Assembly (NCBI GenBank): GCA_963682025.1
Contig: OY821521.1
Coordinates: 118,561,394 to 118,625,393 of the forward strand
DNA from: Cordilura impudica
Lineage: Eukaryota > Arthropoda > Insecta > Diptera > Scathophagidae
Length of the DNA: 64,000 nt
Direction of reading: 5' to 3'
Both the position numbers and the translations under genes were made by a program. The notes beneath the pieces are model-generated. The model did no database searches. It saw nothing but the letters and a program-made list of their open reading frames with translations, and was not told the DNA's origin. The number at the start of each line of letters is the position of its first letter. The first letter of the stretch is position 1. Below, in pieces: positions 46,139-57,870 of the stretch.

Positions 46139-47330
46139 ATATATTGAAAAATATTGAAAAAATATAGATACTAACATGAAAAAAAAGAGGAAGATTAATA
46201 TAAAAAAGAAAAAAAAAGGAAAGAAAAAATTAATATGTAAGAAAAGAAAAAGAAAAAAAACCTATACATTATTATATATAAAAATAAACTATTTAAATTA
46301 AATTAGAGCACGGGAATTATTCCCGATTCGATTTTAAGGAAAAATATAGATCTTGTTATATGGAGAAAAAAAAAATTTTAAATTTATGTAGAAATGTATA
46401 TATACAGTAAAAGTTTATGAATTTATCTAAATATTAGAAGTTATAAGAAATGCACAGTTATTGTTAAAAAAAAAAAAAAAATATGCGTAGTCAATTAGAT
46501 TTTGGGATAGTATCAGTAATGTTCTGTTTTTCCATATAGTTGGTTATATTATTATATCTGTTTTTTTGTTCATATTGTTGGTTATATTAGTAAAGTTAGG
46601 GAATTCCAACCCAAGTCCAATGAGAGCGATGCTGATCAGCATTCATCTAGAAAGCGGCAAAATTCAACACTCATCAAGAAAGCAGCTATAAGCAGTAGGC
46701 TGACATGACGGAAAGGTGGGCACACGAAAGAGATAAGAATTCAACGTCTTGAGTAAAGAGCTACTGATTAAAGATCAACTGTAAGAGTGAAGTGCGAATG
46801 GGTCCATCGAGAATTTGGTATGTGATTGACTATTTATGGGCTTATGCCCGCACAAATTGGAAAGGCCGTTGTGACAAGATATGGTTGTTCCGGGTTAGCT
46901 GACGAGATGGCCAGTTGAGCAAGGGGTCAAGCAGTTTCATAAATCATATCATCTGCCTCTGGCCAACGATGACATAGCTCAGCAAAACAAAACTCCTGTT
47001 TAGTTTGTGAGGGGCGCTGCCAAGAGAAAATGTCCAAAACGAGCTATATTGGTTTGGCCAGGCAGCAAGCTGATTCCTGTGGCGATGAATTAACCATTCG
47101 CATCCCTTTGCATTATTGAAGGTCATCGGAGAATGGCCAGGGCTTATATTGAATATTACGGTAAGCGCCAACGAATTATGGGTTCGATACACCAACGCCT
47201 GTGGTCTCGTGGGAGATTATGCATTCCGCCGGAAGTATTGTCATGAGTTTGCAGCAGGCCAAACCTCATTTTGTTTGTTATGATTCTGTATTGGAACTCA
47301 ATCATCAATGTCGTCGGATCGCCTTTTGTA
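46139..47330 (+). other. Element C 3' non-coding region, middle part
   Basis: A-rich first half, then about 600 bp of unique, GC-moderate sequence (46600-47330) without a credible ORF. By position it could be a dead env or untranslated region of C; no homology recognised. CTTC at 47331-47334 is the B target copy. Confidence 0.5.
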
Positions 47331-47334
47331 CTTC

Positions 47335-47684
47335 TGTAGTGTGTTTGATAAGTCGAAGTTATCCTACCTTCAGTACGGTAACTTAAATGGTAACCTTGAA
47401 CCATTTATATGTAACAATATCCGCAATACACCAAACTTAAAGCGTGAGAAACGCATTGCTTGCATTTCTACACATGTAAAATAGTTCTATTTAACTTCAT
47501 GAGAATTAGCAAGCTAAGCTAATTCTCAAACATACATATACTTAAAAATACTAACCTAGAGTTAATGAAAATAAATACTAACAATAAATAAATAAACGTG
47601 AAAAGAAACAGTCGCACAAGCGGCTGTTCAAAACGAAATTAAAAGTATTTAAATAAAATATAAATAAAATAAAAACGCATTATA
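47335..47684 (+). repeat. Element B 5' LTR
   Basis: Starts TGTAGTGTGTTTGATAAGTC, ends GCATTATA. AATAAATAAATAAACG near 47587-47602 may serve as polyadenylation signal. Confidence 0.94.
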
Positions 47685-47698
47685 TGGCGATCCTGTCA
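47685..47698 (+). other. Element B primer binding site
   Basis: TGGCGATCCTGTCA directly abuts the LTR, with TGG complementary to the CCA end of a tRNA. The tRNA species is not identified. Confidence 0.75.
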
Positions 47699-49082
47699 TA
47701 ACCGCATCATGGGAACAGGATACCCATGATGCGGATAGGCAAATAAAAAATAAAAATAAAAAAAAAACTTTATTTAAAAATGTGCATAAACTAATCCATA
47801 ATCAAAAACTAAAATAAAACAACCCTCAATTATTTTTCATAAACAAAAAAAAAAAAAAGCAGTGATTGACGAATTAAGTACAAAATAAAACATAAATAAA
47901 ATGTGAATGAAAACAAAGAAAAATAAGATAAGCAATTTTAAAACATTACACTTAAAAACGTTACATGGCATACATAAACTGAAAATTTTAAATAACAAGG
48001 TGTCTTTGAATAAGTTCAAATTGAAAAATGGCAAATCTTGCCTACTTTGTTAGTTGGCATTTAACATGTGCTTATATTGATTATTATTGCAAAAAAAAAA
48101 ATATAATTTAAAAAAAAAACTGTCAATTAAAGTTTGAAGGAAGATAACGGGTGTGGCCGATACACCCGCAACGTCAGCAACAGCCCTAACGATTAAAACA
48201 GCAACAACAACACGGGCTACAACATCTTTAGCAACATCAGCAACAGCACTAACAGCAGCATCATCGGCAGCACTAACAACACCACCATTTTTAAGATAAG
48301 TAAAAATGTATAAATCAGTAAGTAGAACAAAATAAATTATTTAAAAAAAAAAACTTCATAAAGAGAGAAAAGGAAATTCTAGATTTTTTATAATAAATTT
48401 TAAATTAAAAAAAAAGGAAAATAATCTTGAAGAGTAAATTATTTACATAAAATTAAATTACAATTGTAAAGAATATGAAAACTACATTTATTTATTTTTT
48501 AAATGTGCACAAATAAATTATAATCAAAAACAATTTTTATTAGAAAGTAAACAATTTCGTATAAAAGCCGTACTTAGTTAATAATAAAATAATTAATTAA
48601 ATTTTTTACAAACATATAAACATATTATAAATATAAAAGAAAAGTTATTTTAATAATTAAACTAAAATTTTGTGTCCTGAATACTGAATTTTATGGTTAT
48701 AGTAACCATACAAATATTTTTTATACCAAATCTTAAATATTGTTAATCTTTTACCAAATATTATCAAAACTAAAATTTTAATTCTTTCCTTGAACTTAAA
48801 TATTTTAATGTGAATATTGAAATTTTTTTTTTTTTATGAAATTTTATATTAATTAAATATTAAATTAGAAATATTAAAAGAACGTGGCTTCAGTTTCACA
48901 AGTAATAAAGAGTTATACCTCGGAAAATTTCGTGAACAGAAATAAGATTTTCAATTAATATTATTTGGAGCATAATTTGTACACTTTTATTAGTGATAAT
49001 TAATTCTTGGAAGTTACCAATTGGGTTAGCAAAAGTTGTGCAAAACTTGCTGTTATAAAATATAACGCGTATTGTATCTAAC
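47699..49082 (+). other. Element B leader with CAG-rich stretch
   Basis: 1.38 kb, mostly A/T. 48135-48295 is a GC-richer CAGCAACA/GCAACATC repeat region preceded by GTGTGGCCGATACACC, shared with the leader of A. No start codon context or ORF. A packaging or structural RNA role is possible but not shown. Confidence 0.55.
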
Positions 49083-49814
49083 ATGCCACAAACAGTCGTG
49101 GAATTTTTGGCGGTTGCCTCGAAACTAATTCCAGACTATGACGGTAGTTCAGAAAACTTACAGAGTTTTCTGGACGCGTTGAGTCTCGTGGATTCCACTG
49201 GGGACTCACACGAAACAACAGCCGCCAATCTGGTCAAAACCAAATTAAAAGGTATGACCAGAAACTTAATTTCAACGGAGGCTACACTCCAAGGGATAAT
49301 TGGTACACTTAAGAATAAAGTGAAGGGCGAGTCAGTCGTAGTTATCTCGGCGAAACTTCTGAATTTACGTCAAGGAGGTAAAAGTCCAAACTCCTATGAC
49401 ACTGAGATTGAGACATTGACGAAGGCATTGGAAAATGCCTACATCAATGATGGTGTACCCATACAAGTTGCATCTAAATACTCAACTCAAGCGGCAGTAA
49501 AGGCAATTACAAAGAACTCGTCCAATGAAAGAGAAAGATTAATAATGGAAGCAGGAACATTCATGGACATGAACGGAGTGATTGAAAAATTTCTCAATGC
49601 TTGTAATAACGCTTACGAACGACAGGAATCGGTCAAAGCCCTCGGCTATAATCACTGTGGAGATTACCAGCGCCGAGGACGAATATAGAGAAATGGGGAA
49701 AATAAGCGTAGTAGACATAATTGGAATAACATACGAATTAGGAATAATAGGGAAAATTTTAATAATATTCGTAGTATAGGTTCAAAAAACGGACAAACTC
49801 CCCTGATTACGTAG
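49083..49814 (+). pseudogene. Element B gag with one premature stop
   Basis: ATG 49083 (in-frame TAA about 20 nt upstream fixes this as earliest ATG). 201 codons reach TAG 49686-49688; the same frame then runs through an Asn/Arg-rich tail to TAG 49812-49814, giving about 243 codons. The capsid-like body contains PDYDGSSENLQSFLDAL, KTKLKGMTRNL and RQGGKSPNSYD. No CCHC. The Arg/Asn-rich tail likely binds RNA. The TAG falls within GRIxRNG in the tail, so the capsid part is intact. Confidence 0.85.
49784..49790 (+). promoter_or_regulatory. -1 ribosomal frameshift heptamer A AAA AAC
   Basis: In the gag frame the codons are TCA AAA AAC, giving the canonical X XXY YYZ heptamer 22 nt before the gag stop. 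Pro-pol is open in the -1 frame across this point. The homologous place in A is GAG GAA AAC, not canonical. Confidence 0.75.
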
Positions 49815-52800
49815 TTGGCAAAATTTTTAATATCAATCTAAGTCTCTATAGTTATATTAGGATAAGAACATCATTTAATGAGAGCAGATCCACATTTTTG
49901 GTAGACACAGGTGCCGATATATCTGTAATTAAAATCGGACAAGTTCTTAACGAGCAAATAGATGAAAGTCAAAGGACGAATATTAGTGGAATAGGCCAAG
50001 GAATAATAAACACCATAGGTAAAGTCGAAGGAGACTTGAAAATTAAAGAAATCCTCATTGGACATGAATTTTATATTGTCGAGGATGACTTCCCGATTCC
50101 GTGCGATGGAATTATAGGTATGGATTTTATCAGAAAATATAGATGCAATTTAGATTTTCAGGGTGATAAGGATTTAATTATCCTAAGACCCGATAATTTC
50201 CCATATCACTTATCAATAGCAATAATGAATGCACCTGATGCAAATTCCATATCGCTTCCAGCAAGACCGGAAGTGATTAGATTGATCAATAATCAGTTCA
50301 ATGAAAAAGAGGTGTTAGTTCCTCATCAAATGCTACAAGAAGGTGTTTATGTTGCGAATTCAGTGACACTAGGATCAAGGCCAACGGTTAAAATTGTCAA
50401 TACAACAGACAAAGACTTAATCATTCCCAATATTCAATTGATAACAGAAAGTCTTAACGACTAAGAATTCGTTCATCAGAGCAATGACCCTGGAAAAAAT
50501 GGAGAAAAATTGAAAAGATTATTAAAAAATTTTCCTGAATTTGTCGACGGAAAATTAAGGAAATTATGCTCTGAATATATAGACATTTTCGCATTAGAGT
50601 CTGAGAAAATCAGTGCTAATAATTTTTATAGACAAAAACTCAGACTAAATAATAATCAACCCGTCTTCATAAAAAATTATAGAATACCACACTCTCATAA
50701 AGAAGAGGTAAATAGACAAGTGGACAAGCTCATAAATGATGACATAGTCGAGCCATCAATGTCAGAATATAATAGCCCTATTTTATTGGTACCGAAAAAA
50801 TCGTTACCGGGTACAACACAGAAACGATGGAGACTAGTCGTTGACTACAGAGGAATAAATAAGAAACTTATTGCGGATAAGTTTCCCCTTCCGCGCATAG
50901 ATGATATATTAGATCAACTAGGTAGAGCGAAATTTTTTTCCTGTTGAGATTTGGTAGCAGGATTTCACCAAATTGAATTATAAGAAGAATCTAGGGACAT
51001 TACATCTTTTTCAACTGAAAAAGGTTCATATAGATTCAAAAGATTACCATATGGTATAAAGATCGCACCAAATTCATTTCAAAGAATGATGTCGTTAGCC
51101 TTTTCAGGGCTGTCTCCAGCCCAAGCTTTCTTATACATGGACGATTTAGTCGTAATTGGTTGTTCTTCTGACCATATGTTACAGAATTTAAAAGAGGTAT
51201 TTGGCATGTGCAGAAAATATAATCTCAAGTTACACCCGGACAAGTGTTCATTTTTCTGTCGCGAAGTGACATTTCTAGGACACAAATGTACCGACAAAGG
51301 TATTTTGCCAGATGATAGCAAATTTTCGATAATTGAAAATTATCCAACACCGAAAAACGGTGATGAAGCTAAGCGCTTCGTTGCTTTTTGCAATTATTAT
51401 AGAAGGTTTATACCAAATTTTGCTGAATCATCTCGACATCTAACTAGATTGTCTAAAAAAAATATTCCTTTTGAGTGGACAGAGGAATGTGAAAATTCCT
51501 TTATATACCTCAAAAATCAATTATTGAATCCAATGATTCTAAAATATCCGGATTTTGCCCGAGAATTCTGCATAACAACGGATGCTAACAAATATGCTTG
51601 CGGGGCCGTTCTGAGCCAAGATTATGAAGGTATTCAATTACCAATTGCGTACGCATCCAGATCTTTCACTAAAGGTGAAAGCAATAAATCGACAATCGAG
51701 CAGGAACTAGCTGCTATTTATTGGGCGATACAATATTTTAGACCATATGTGTACGGTAAGAAATTCCTGATAAGAAGTGATCACAGACCACTTACCTACC
51801 TATTCTCGATGAGAAACCCATCACCAAAATTAACGCGTATGCGCCTAGATTTGGAAGAATATGACTTCCTAGTAGAGTACATCAGGGGAGGAGAAAATCA
51901 CGCGGCCGATGCGCTGTCGCGGATTGAATTTACAGACATACGAAATATAGGAGTAACGAATATAATGAAAGTAAAGACTAGACTACAATCTGACAAAGAG
52001 AAAAAAAGTGTGAATACCAGGAAAACCGGCACACAAGATAAATCAGAAAATGTGAGAGTATATGAGGCAATTAATGCCCAAGAGTACAGTAAAATGCCAC
52101 GTTTGCATTTTACAAAGGAAAAATTTGTTATCCAAAAAGGAAAGAATAAACTTTCCGAATATAAGTTGCGTGACTTAGTTACTAATGGAATCATTGACTT
52201 AGGTCTTCTTTTTCCAAAACTTGAAAAAGTAGCTAGTAATATAGGTCTGACAACTATGCAACTGTCAGTGGATGACAGTGTGCTTATGACCATAGGAAAG
52301 GAAAATTTTATAATAAATGGAAATAAGATCTTGCAAGATTTGAAAATAGTACTCATCCCACAATTGTTAAAAATTGAGACCGATTCTGAGAAATTGAAAA
52401 TAATGCGTAGATATCATGATGACCCCATATGCGGAGGACATCCCGGAATTACTCGAATGATAAAGAAAGTCAGATTGAAATATCATTGGAAAGGCATGAC
52501 GCGAGACATAACCTGCTATGTCAAGAAATGCGAAAAATGCCAAAAGAATAAGTCTAGATTGAAGGGCAAAGAACCTTTAACTTTAACTCCAACACCGGCA
52601 AAAGCATTTGATATTGTCCTTATCGATACGATTGGACCATTACCAAAGTCAAATAATGGCAATGAATATGCCGTGACCATCATTTGTGACCTTACAAAAT
52701 ATTTGGTTGCAATACCTATACCAAATAAAAGTGCAAACGTAGTAGCTAAAGCTATTATGGAACACTTTGTACTTACATACGGCCCTATGGGAAGAATTCT

Positions 52801-53428
52801 CACCGATATGGGTACTGAGTATGTTAACCAAGTTCTCCAGGAACTTTGTGACCTTTTAAAAATAGATAAAGTAGCCTCTACGGCATATCATCATGAAACA
52901 ATGGGAACCATTGAAAGATCACATAGAACTCTTAACGAGTATCTAAGATCATATATATCTAATGACAAGTCTGACTGGGACGAGTGGATGAAATTTTTTG
53001 TATATTGCTATAATACATCACCGTCTACGGCCCATGAATATTGTCCATTTGAACTAATCTATGGGAGAACCCCGACAGATTTTGAATTATTGGGAAATGG
53101 TAAAATTGACCCACTATACAATATTGACGCCTATGCAAAGGAGGTCAAGTATAGATTGCAAACGGCTCATAGAAGAGCTATGGAAAGCCTCCAAAATTCA
53201 AAGTTAGTACGGGAGAAACAGTACAACAGGAACTGTAATGGGATAGATGTTTCTGTAGGCGACTATGTTTTAGTTCGAAATGAAACAGGGCATAAATTAG
53301 ATAAATTATATAACGGACCGTTCAAAGTCACTGAGGTAGAAGACAGAGGAAATGTAAGGATAATGGACGAAAATGATAGGTCTTCCCTAGTTCATAAGAA
53401 CAGAATTAGAAAATATTACAATTTATGA
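49791..53428 (+). pseudogene. Element B pro-pol (protease, RT, RNase H, integrase) with three stops
   Basis: One frame throughout. Stops: TAA 50462-50464, TGA 50945-50947, TAA 50981-50983. Protease: FLVDTGADISVIK (about 49893) and IPCDGIIGMDFI. RT: RWRLVVDYRGINKKL, AFLYMDDLVVIG. RNase H: CITTDANKYACGAVL, STIEQELAA, RSDHRPL, ADALSRIE. Integrase: HHCC (HPGITRM...CEKCQKNK), Asp in LIDTIGP, Asp in LTDMGTEY, Glu in GTIERSHRT, and a C-terminal GPFKVTEV/HKNRIRKYYNL end. All catalytic residues are present; the stops sit around the RT palm entry. Confidence 0.92.
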
Positions 53429-53822
53429 AATCAACGTAGAAAAAATTTAGATTAAAATATAATTGAGAATTTTAACTAACTTACCCTATAAACTTAAACT
53501 AAATTTAAATATAAAATTGGAAAATTAAAATTGAAATTTAAAATTTTTTTTTAATATAAAAAAAAATTTTTTTTTTCAAAAGGGGAAATTATGAAATTAT
53601 GAAAATTTTATATAATAGGAACTTTAATTTAAACTTTTATATGAAATGATTATAAATAATCTAATAATTTTAATTTAAACTTATAGACACATAATCTTAA
53701 ATAATATAATAATTTCAATTTAAATATATATATAATATTAATATAAAATTATAATCACATTAATAGTAATATCAAAGAATGATCAAATAATTATTGATCA
53801 TTCTTTTTCTGTAAAAGGGAGG
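53429..53822 (+). other. Element B 3' untranslated region, hairpin and polypurine tract
   Basis: AT-rich. A perfect 12-bp inverted repeat (AAGAATGATCAA 53775-53786, TTGATCATTCTT 53794-53805, 7-nt loop) lies 7 nt before the tract AAAAGGGAGG (53813-53822) that abuts the LTR. Confidence 0.8.
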
Positions 53823-54172
53823 TGTAGTGTGTTTGATAAGTCGAAGTTATCCTACCTTCAGTACGGTAACTTAAATGGTAACCTTGAACCATTTATATGT
53901 AACAATATCCGCAATACACCAAACTTAAAGCGTGAGAAATGCATTGCTTGCATTTCTACACATGTGAAATAGTTCTATTTATCTTCACGAGAATTAGCAA
54001 GCTAAGCTAATTCTCAAACATACATATACTTAAAAATACTAACCTAGAGTTAATGAAAATAAATACTAACAATAAATAAATAAACGTGAAAAGAAACAGT
54101 CGCACAAGCGGCTGTTCAAAACGAAATTAAAAGTGTTTAAATAAAATATAAATAAAATAAAAACGCATTATA
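53823..54172 (+). repeat. Element B 3' LTR
   Basis: 350 bp, same ends as the 5' LTR. Differences include AAATGCATT/AAACGCATT and GTGAAATAG/GTAAAATAG. Confidence 0.94.
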
Positions 54173-54176
54173 CTTC

Positions 54177-54648
54177 ATCCAAGCGACAGGCCAAAATTTG
54201 TTTTACGAAGCGGCCAGCCAAAGTCAGTTTTTACAAAGAAGGTGGCCAAGAATCCGTTTTATGAAGCAACAGGCCAACGGTTGTCATGGTGCAGTATTGG
54301 AATCGAATCACAGGAATGGTTATATGCGACGAGGTGAAAGTTAACGGTCATGCACATGCTAGAGTAAAAAGACGCATTGTGGTGCCCGATCAGTAAACCA
54401 GACAGCCACTGACGAAATTATCGTCGTTAGTAGTATCTTCATCACCAGCATTGGTTCCGGATTCGTCCTTATCAGTTTTGTCATTATCAGCAGCCTTATC
54501 ACCAGCAACATCATCAGCAGCAACATTATCATCAACATCGACATCATCAGCAGCAGTAGAATCATCACCAGCGGCAGCATAAGCAACGTGTCAGCTCAGG
54601 GTCGCTGGTAAACGATGCGGGAATCGTTTCCGTGGAAAGGGGGAGGAA
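54177..54648 (+). other. Element C 3' region: degenerate repeats and polypurine tract
   Basis: 54177-54270 contains three GCGGCCAGCC/GGTGGCCAAG/CAACAGGCCAA-type repeats separated by GTTTTACGAAG-like words. 54430-54585 is CATCA/CAGCA trinucleotide-rich. GGAAAGGGGGAGGAA (54634-54648) is the polypurine tract at the 3' LTR. Confidence 0.75.
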
Positions 54649-55747
54649 TGTTGTGAACCAGAGTTTCACATGCATAGAATGTAGTACAAAATAGTATAAG
54701 ATTAGTTTAAATTTAATATAGCGAATATAATACACAATATAACAACGTGTATAAAAATAATAATTATAATAATAATAATAATAATAATTATAATAATAAT
54801 AATATTATAATATAATATAACATAATATTCATAATATGTATAATATAATATAATCTAAGATAATGTTCAAGTGTTTGACAATGTACCATGATTTCATATA
54901 AAGTAATATTTGCCCTAACTAAATGTCGTGGAGGGTAATGATTTTAGTTTTGTTTTTTGTTAATTTAATTTGTATATGCTAATTCTTTTTTTTTTTTTGC
55001 TTATATGAACGCTTGTGTAATTAGAGTAACTCGATTGTGTTTTTGTTTATAGCGTTCTGTTTTTTTTTTGTCGTTGTTACTACAATGCATTGACTTAGTT
55101 TGGATTACTTCTTTTTTCTTTTAGCAAGTTCCGGGTGTGTTGTCAAGCGCTTGCAAACGAAATGATTTAATATAGGTAGTGGCCTTGAAAAGCCGCTGGT
55201 ATGTTTATGTTATTTTTATTTATTATTTGTTTTTTTTTTGGTTATTAGTTAAGTTAGCCATTTAAGTAGGCCATGAACTGCATTGCGTTATGGTTAATGT
55301 TTGTTTTTTTTTTTATTATTACTAATTTTTTGCTTGCATTAGCAACGCAATTTCCGTATTTTTACTTTCATTGTTGTTATAGTTATCTTTAATTAGTTTT
55401 AAGATTCAATATAAATAAAGAGGGAAAAGTCAGAACAGTGGCAGACGAAGACAAGTACGCTGTTCTGACTTTAACCGTGAGAAAGCATACTTGTCCGGCT
55501 TTGCCTATCCTTTTTCAGCAACATTAACGCCGCTTGGGCGTTGACTGCGCTAAAACACAATAGGCAATCATATGGCCTGATAGGGATTTGCTGTGTTCCA
55601 TAAGAAATTTATGTGAGGTTAGTCCTTGGTATTCGGTCTTAAGACTTAGAGACTAAAGGCTAATGTCATATAGATTATAGTCTTATATATCGTAGTGTTT
55701 TGGAGTTTTAGCCACGGTGATCAAGCTGCTGGAATATAGCCCCAACA
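54649..55747 (+). repeat. Element C 3' LTR
   Basis: 1099 bp, TGTTGTGAACC to CCCCAACA, followed by ATGG (55748-55751). Matches 12107-13339 with scattered substitutions and small indels, visibly more than the LTR pairs of A, B and D. Confidence 0.92.
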
Positions 55748-55751
55748 ATGG

Positions 55752-56611
55752 GTTTAGGTTAAATATTTTTGTTAGTAACAAATATTAGTACAAAGCGTTA
55801 TACCAAGACCACATAGTGGTATAAAGTATAACTATTTACATGCATTAATATGTATTGAATTTTTTTTTCATTTGTCATTTATTGCCTTTTTTACTTTGAT
55901 ATGTGTGTTTCTTTTTTTTTTTTAGCCAATGTTCAAATCCGAGAGTTGGCGAAAAAAAATTTTTTTCCAGTCTTCTTTTCGATTATTCATATAAAAATTA
56001 CTTTATTCTGATTATTTCTCTTTTTTTTTCTTAACAAAGCAAACAGCTTCACTTCATTTTTTCTCAATGCCACACACAAATATATGATAGGCCAATTTTT
56101 TTTCCATTGGCTTCAATTGTTTCAATCATGCCTGCATTGCTTTCATCGCATATTTTTAATGCATCCATAAAAATACAAATAATGTATTAGCAAACCGGCC
56201 GTCGAACGTTTTGCTGGTGGAATGCATAGAGTGCTGGCGCTACAACTTTGACGTCCATGTTCGTATCGCACACTGTACAATAACTTGCTTGTCCTTCAAT
56301 TGTAATTATTTACTTCATTTTTTTCTTTTTTGTAACATTAATGATTCAACAAACAAATTTATATTCAGTATTTATTTATTTATTACAAAAAAAATATAAA
56401 CAAAATATATAAATACCTTTACGATATAATTCCTTCCATATATACATTTTATTCCAGTATTTCTTGGCCTCAGCCATATTTCCAAATATTTGGCTCCATA
56501 GCCATTGGCTTCATCCAAAGGCACTTGCAAGTCCGCAACATGTTTTCCCTATTAATTTCTGCGGCCTCACTAAGGCCAAACCAGTTTGACCATCCTCTTA
56601 TTATATAGTCC
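55752..56611. other. Repeat-type non-coding DNA
   Basis: Continues the sequence interrupted by C (GTTTAGGTTAAATATTTTTG, then a CATAGTGGTATAAAGTATA stretch). 55863-55925 is the inverted partner of 11653-11722. The rest is T-rich with no ORF of interest. Confidence 0.5.
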
Positions 56612-57178
56612 TTGGTAGAGCGTTTAAATAGGATAATAAACGCCATGCTAAGTAAAGTGGCCGAGCCTGTCGGTCATGCTGATTGGTGCATTATGTTGGG
56701 CAAAATTGAATACGCCGTGAATAACACCATTCATTCGACCACAAAAGAGGCTCCTAGTAAACTGCTCTTTGGTGTAGGGCAAAGAGGTGAGGAGGTTGAT
56801 GAACTTACAGAATATCTTGAGGACAAATTTGATGGAGCTACGGAATATAATTTGAATGAGATTCGATCATCTGCTTTGGATGCAATAGAAAAATCACAAG
56901 AGTACTCTCAGCGACATTTTCAGCATCATAGCAAACCAGCAAAGAATTATTGTGAGGGTGATTTTGTTATAATCCGCAATGTGGATACTCTTATTAGTAC
57001 AAATAAGAAATTAATTCCAAAATACCGCGGTCCATACGTAATACATAAGGTTCTGCCACATGATCGTTATGTAATTCGAGATATTGAAAATTGTCAACTT
57101 ACACAACTACCATATGATGGTGTTATAGAAGCTTCTAGAATAAAGAAATGGCTGACAGATTATGGCACAGCTGGATGA
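56612..57178 (+). pseudogene. Gypsy-type integrase C-terminal fragment
   Basis: 188 codons, no genuine ATG at the start (TTG). VERLNRIINAML holds the last catalytic Glu of integrase; WCIMLGKIEYAVNNTIHSTTKEAPSKLLFG follows, then FDG/AIEKSQ helices and the chromo-like C-terminal module (GDFVIIRNVDT, KLIPKYRGPYVIHKVLPHDRY, WLTDYG). Ends in TGA 57176-57178. Everything upstream is missing. This Gypsy lineage differs from A-D by sequence. The fragment itself is undamaged. Confidence 0.8.
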
Positions 57179-57313
57179 TTTTTAGACTTTAAACAATTGG
57201 CAATACTTTAAGTATTAAATAGGCTCATAGTAATAAGTATGATGTTGTAAGTTATTTTGATTAAGTGTATATGTTACAATCGAGGTCGATTTATTTATCA
57301 GGTCGGCCGAAGT

Positions 57314-57555
57314 TGTAACGACTAATCTTTCCTAATTATGTATTAAACTCATTTACCAATACTCGCAATGTTGTTGCAGGAGGCAACGTACTGATTGACC
57401 AATAAGCATAAAGGTTCTAAAATTCCACTTAACGAAATTCGTTCAGTTGCTATTGGCCAATCAGAATCGAGCTTCTAAAATGAGGTAGCGTGGGTTCTGT
57501 TTTAGTTTTGGACAGAATAAAATAAGACGAATAAAGAGACACATGTTCTTTTACA
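57314..57555 (+). repeat. LTR belonging to the integrase fragment
   Basis: TGTAACGACTAATC...TTCTTTTACA, 242 bp with TGTAA/TTACA ends, 135 bp after the integrase stop and preceded by a purine-containing GGTCGGCCGAAG. It contains two CCAAT boxes (TGACCAATAAGC, TTGGCCAATCAG). No partner LTR in the window. Confidence 0.6.
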
Positions 57556-57599
57556 TAAGGTGGGGAATAGTTTTTTTGATTTTTAAGCCTAAAACATTA

Positions 57600-57870
57600 T
57601 TACAGTCATCAAAAAATCAATTAGAATTTTATACCTCCTGTTCCAATTATGTAAAATTATCCCAAATATGAAATTGACATTTAAAGAATTGTCTACAATT
57701 TTGACCCGAATCGAATCTTGCCTTAATTCTAGACCCTTAGGCCCTGCTAGCGATGACCATAACGATTCGACCCCATTGACCCCAGGACACTTTCTTATTG
57801 GCACCCCGCTTATGACTCGCTGCACAGTGGGGCCTTTTGACTTTTTTCGTTGCAAAAATCATAACTTTTA
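57600..57870 (+). pseudogene. BEL/Pao integrase C-terminal remnant
   Basis: SCLNSRPLGPASDDHNDSTPLTPGHFLIGTPLM at about 57715-57813, same as 1977-2110. Only the last part of integrase is present before block X. Confidence 0.75.

Larger units (their letters stand above)
47335..54172 (+). mobile_element. Element B: Gypsy-like LTR retrotransposon
   Basis: 6838 bp, identical-length 350-bp LTRs with about six differences, CTTC at both flanks (47331-47334, 54173-54176). Gag, then -1 frame pro-pol, no env. Close relative of element A by LTR wording and by pol similarity. Four in-frame stops in total (one in gag, three in pro-pol) and no frameshift seen, so it is recently inactivated. Confidence 0.95.

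Noticed and set aside
46944..47404. Possible env of element C
   Set aside because: Short ORFs on the wrong strand without signal peptide, cleavage site or membrane anchor.
54359..54586. Met/Leu-rich minus-strand ORF
   Set aside because: Antisense reading of the CATCAGCAG-rich region of C; low complexity.
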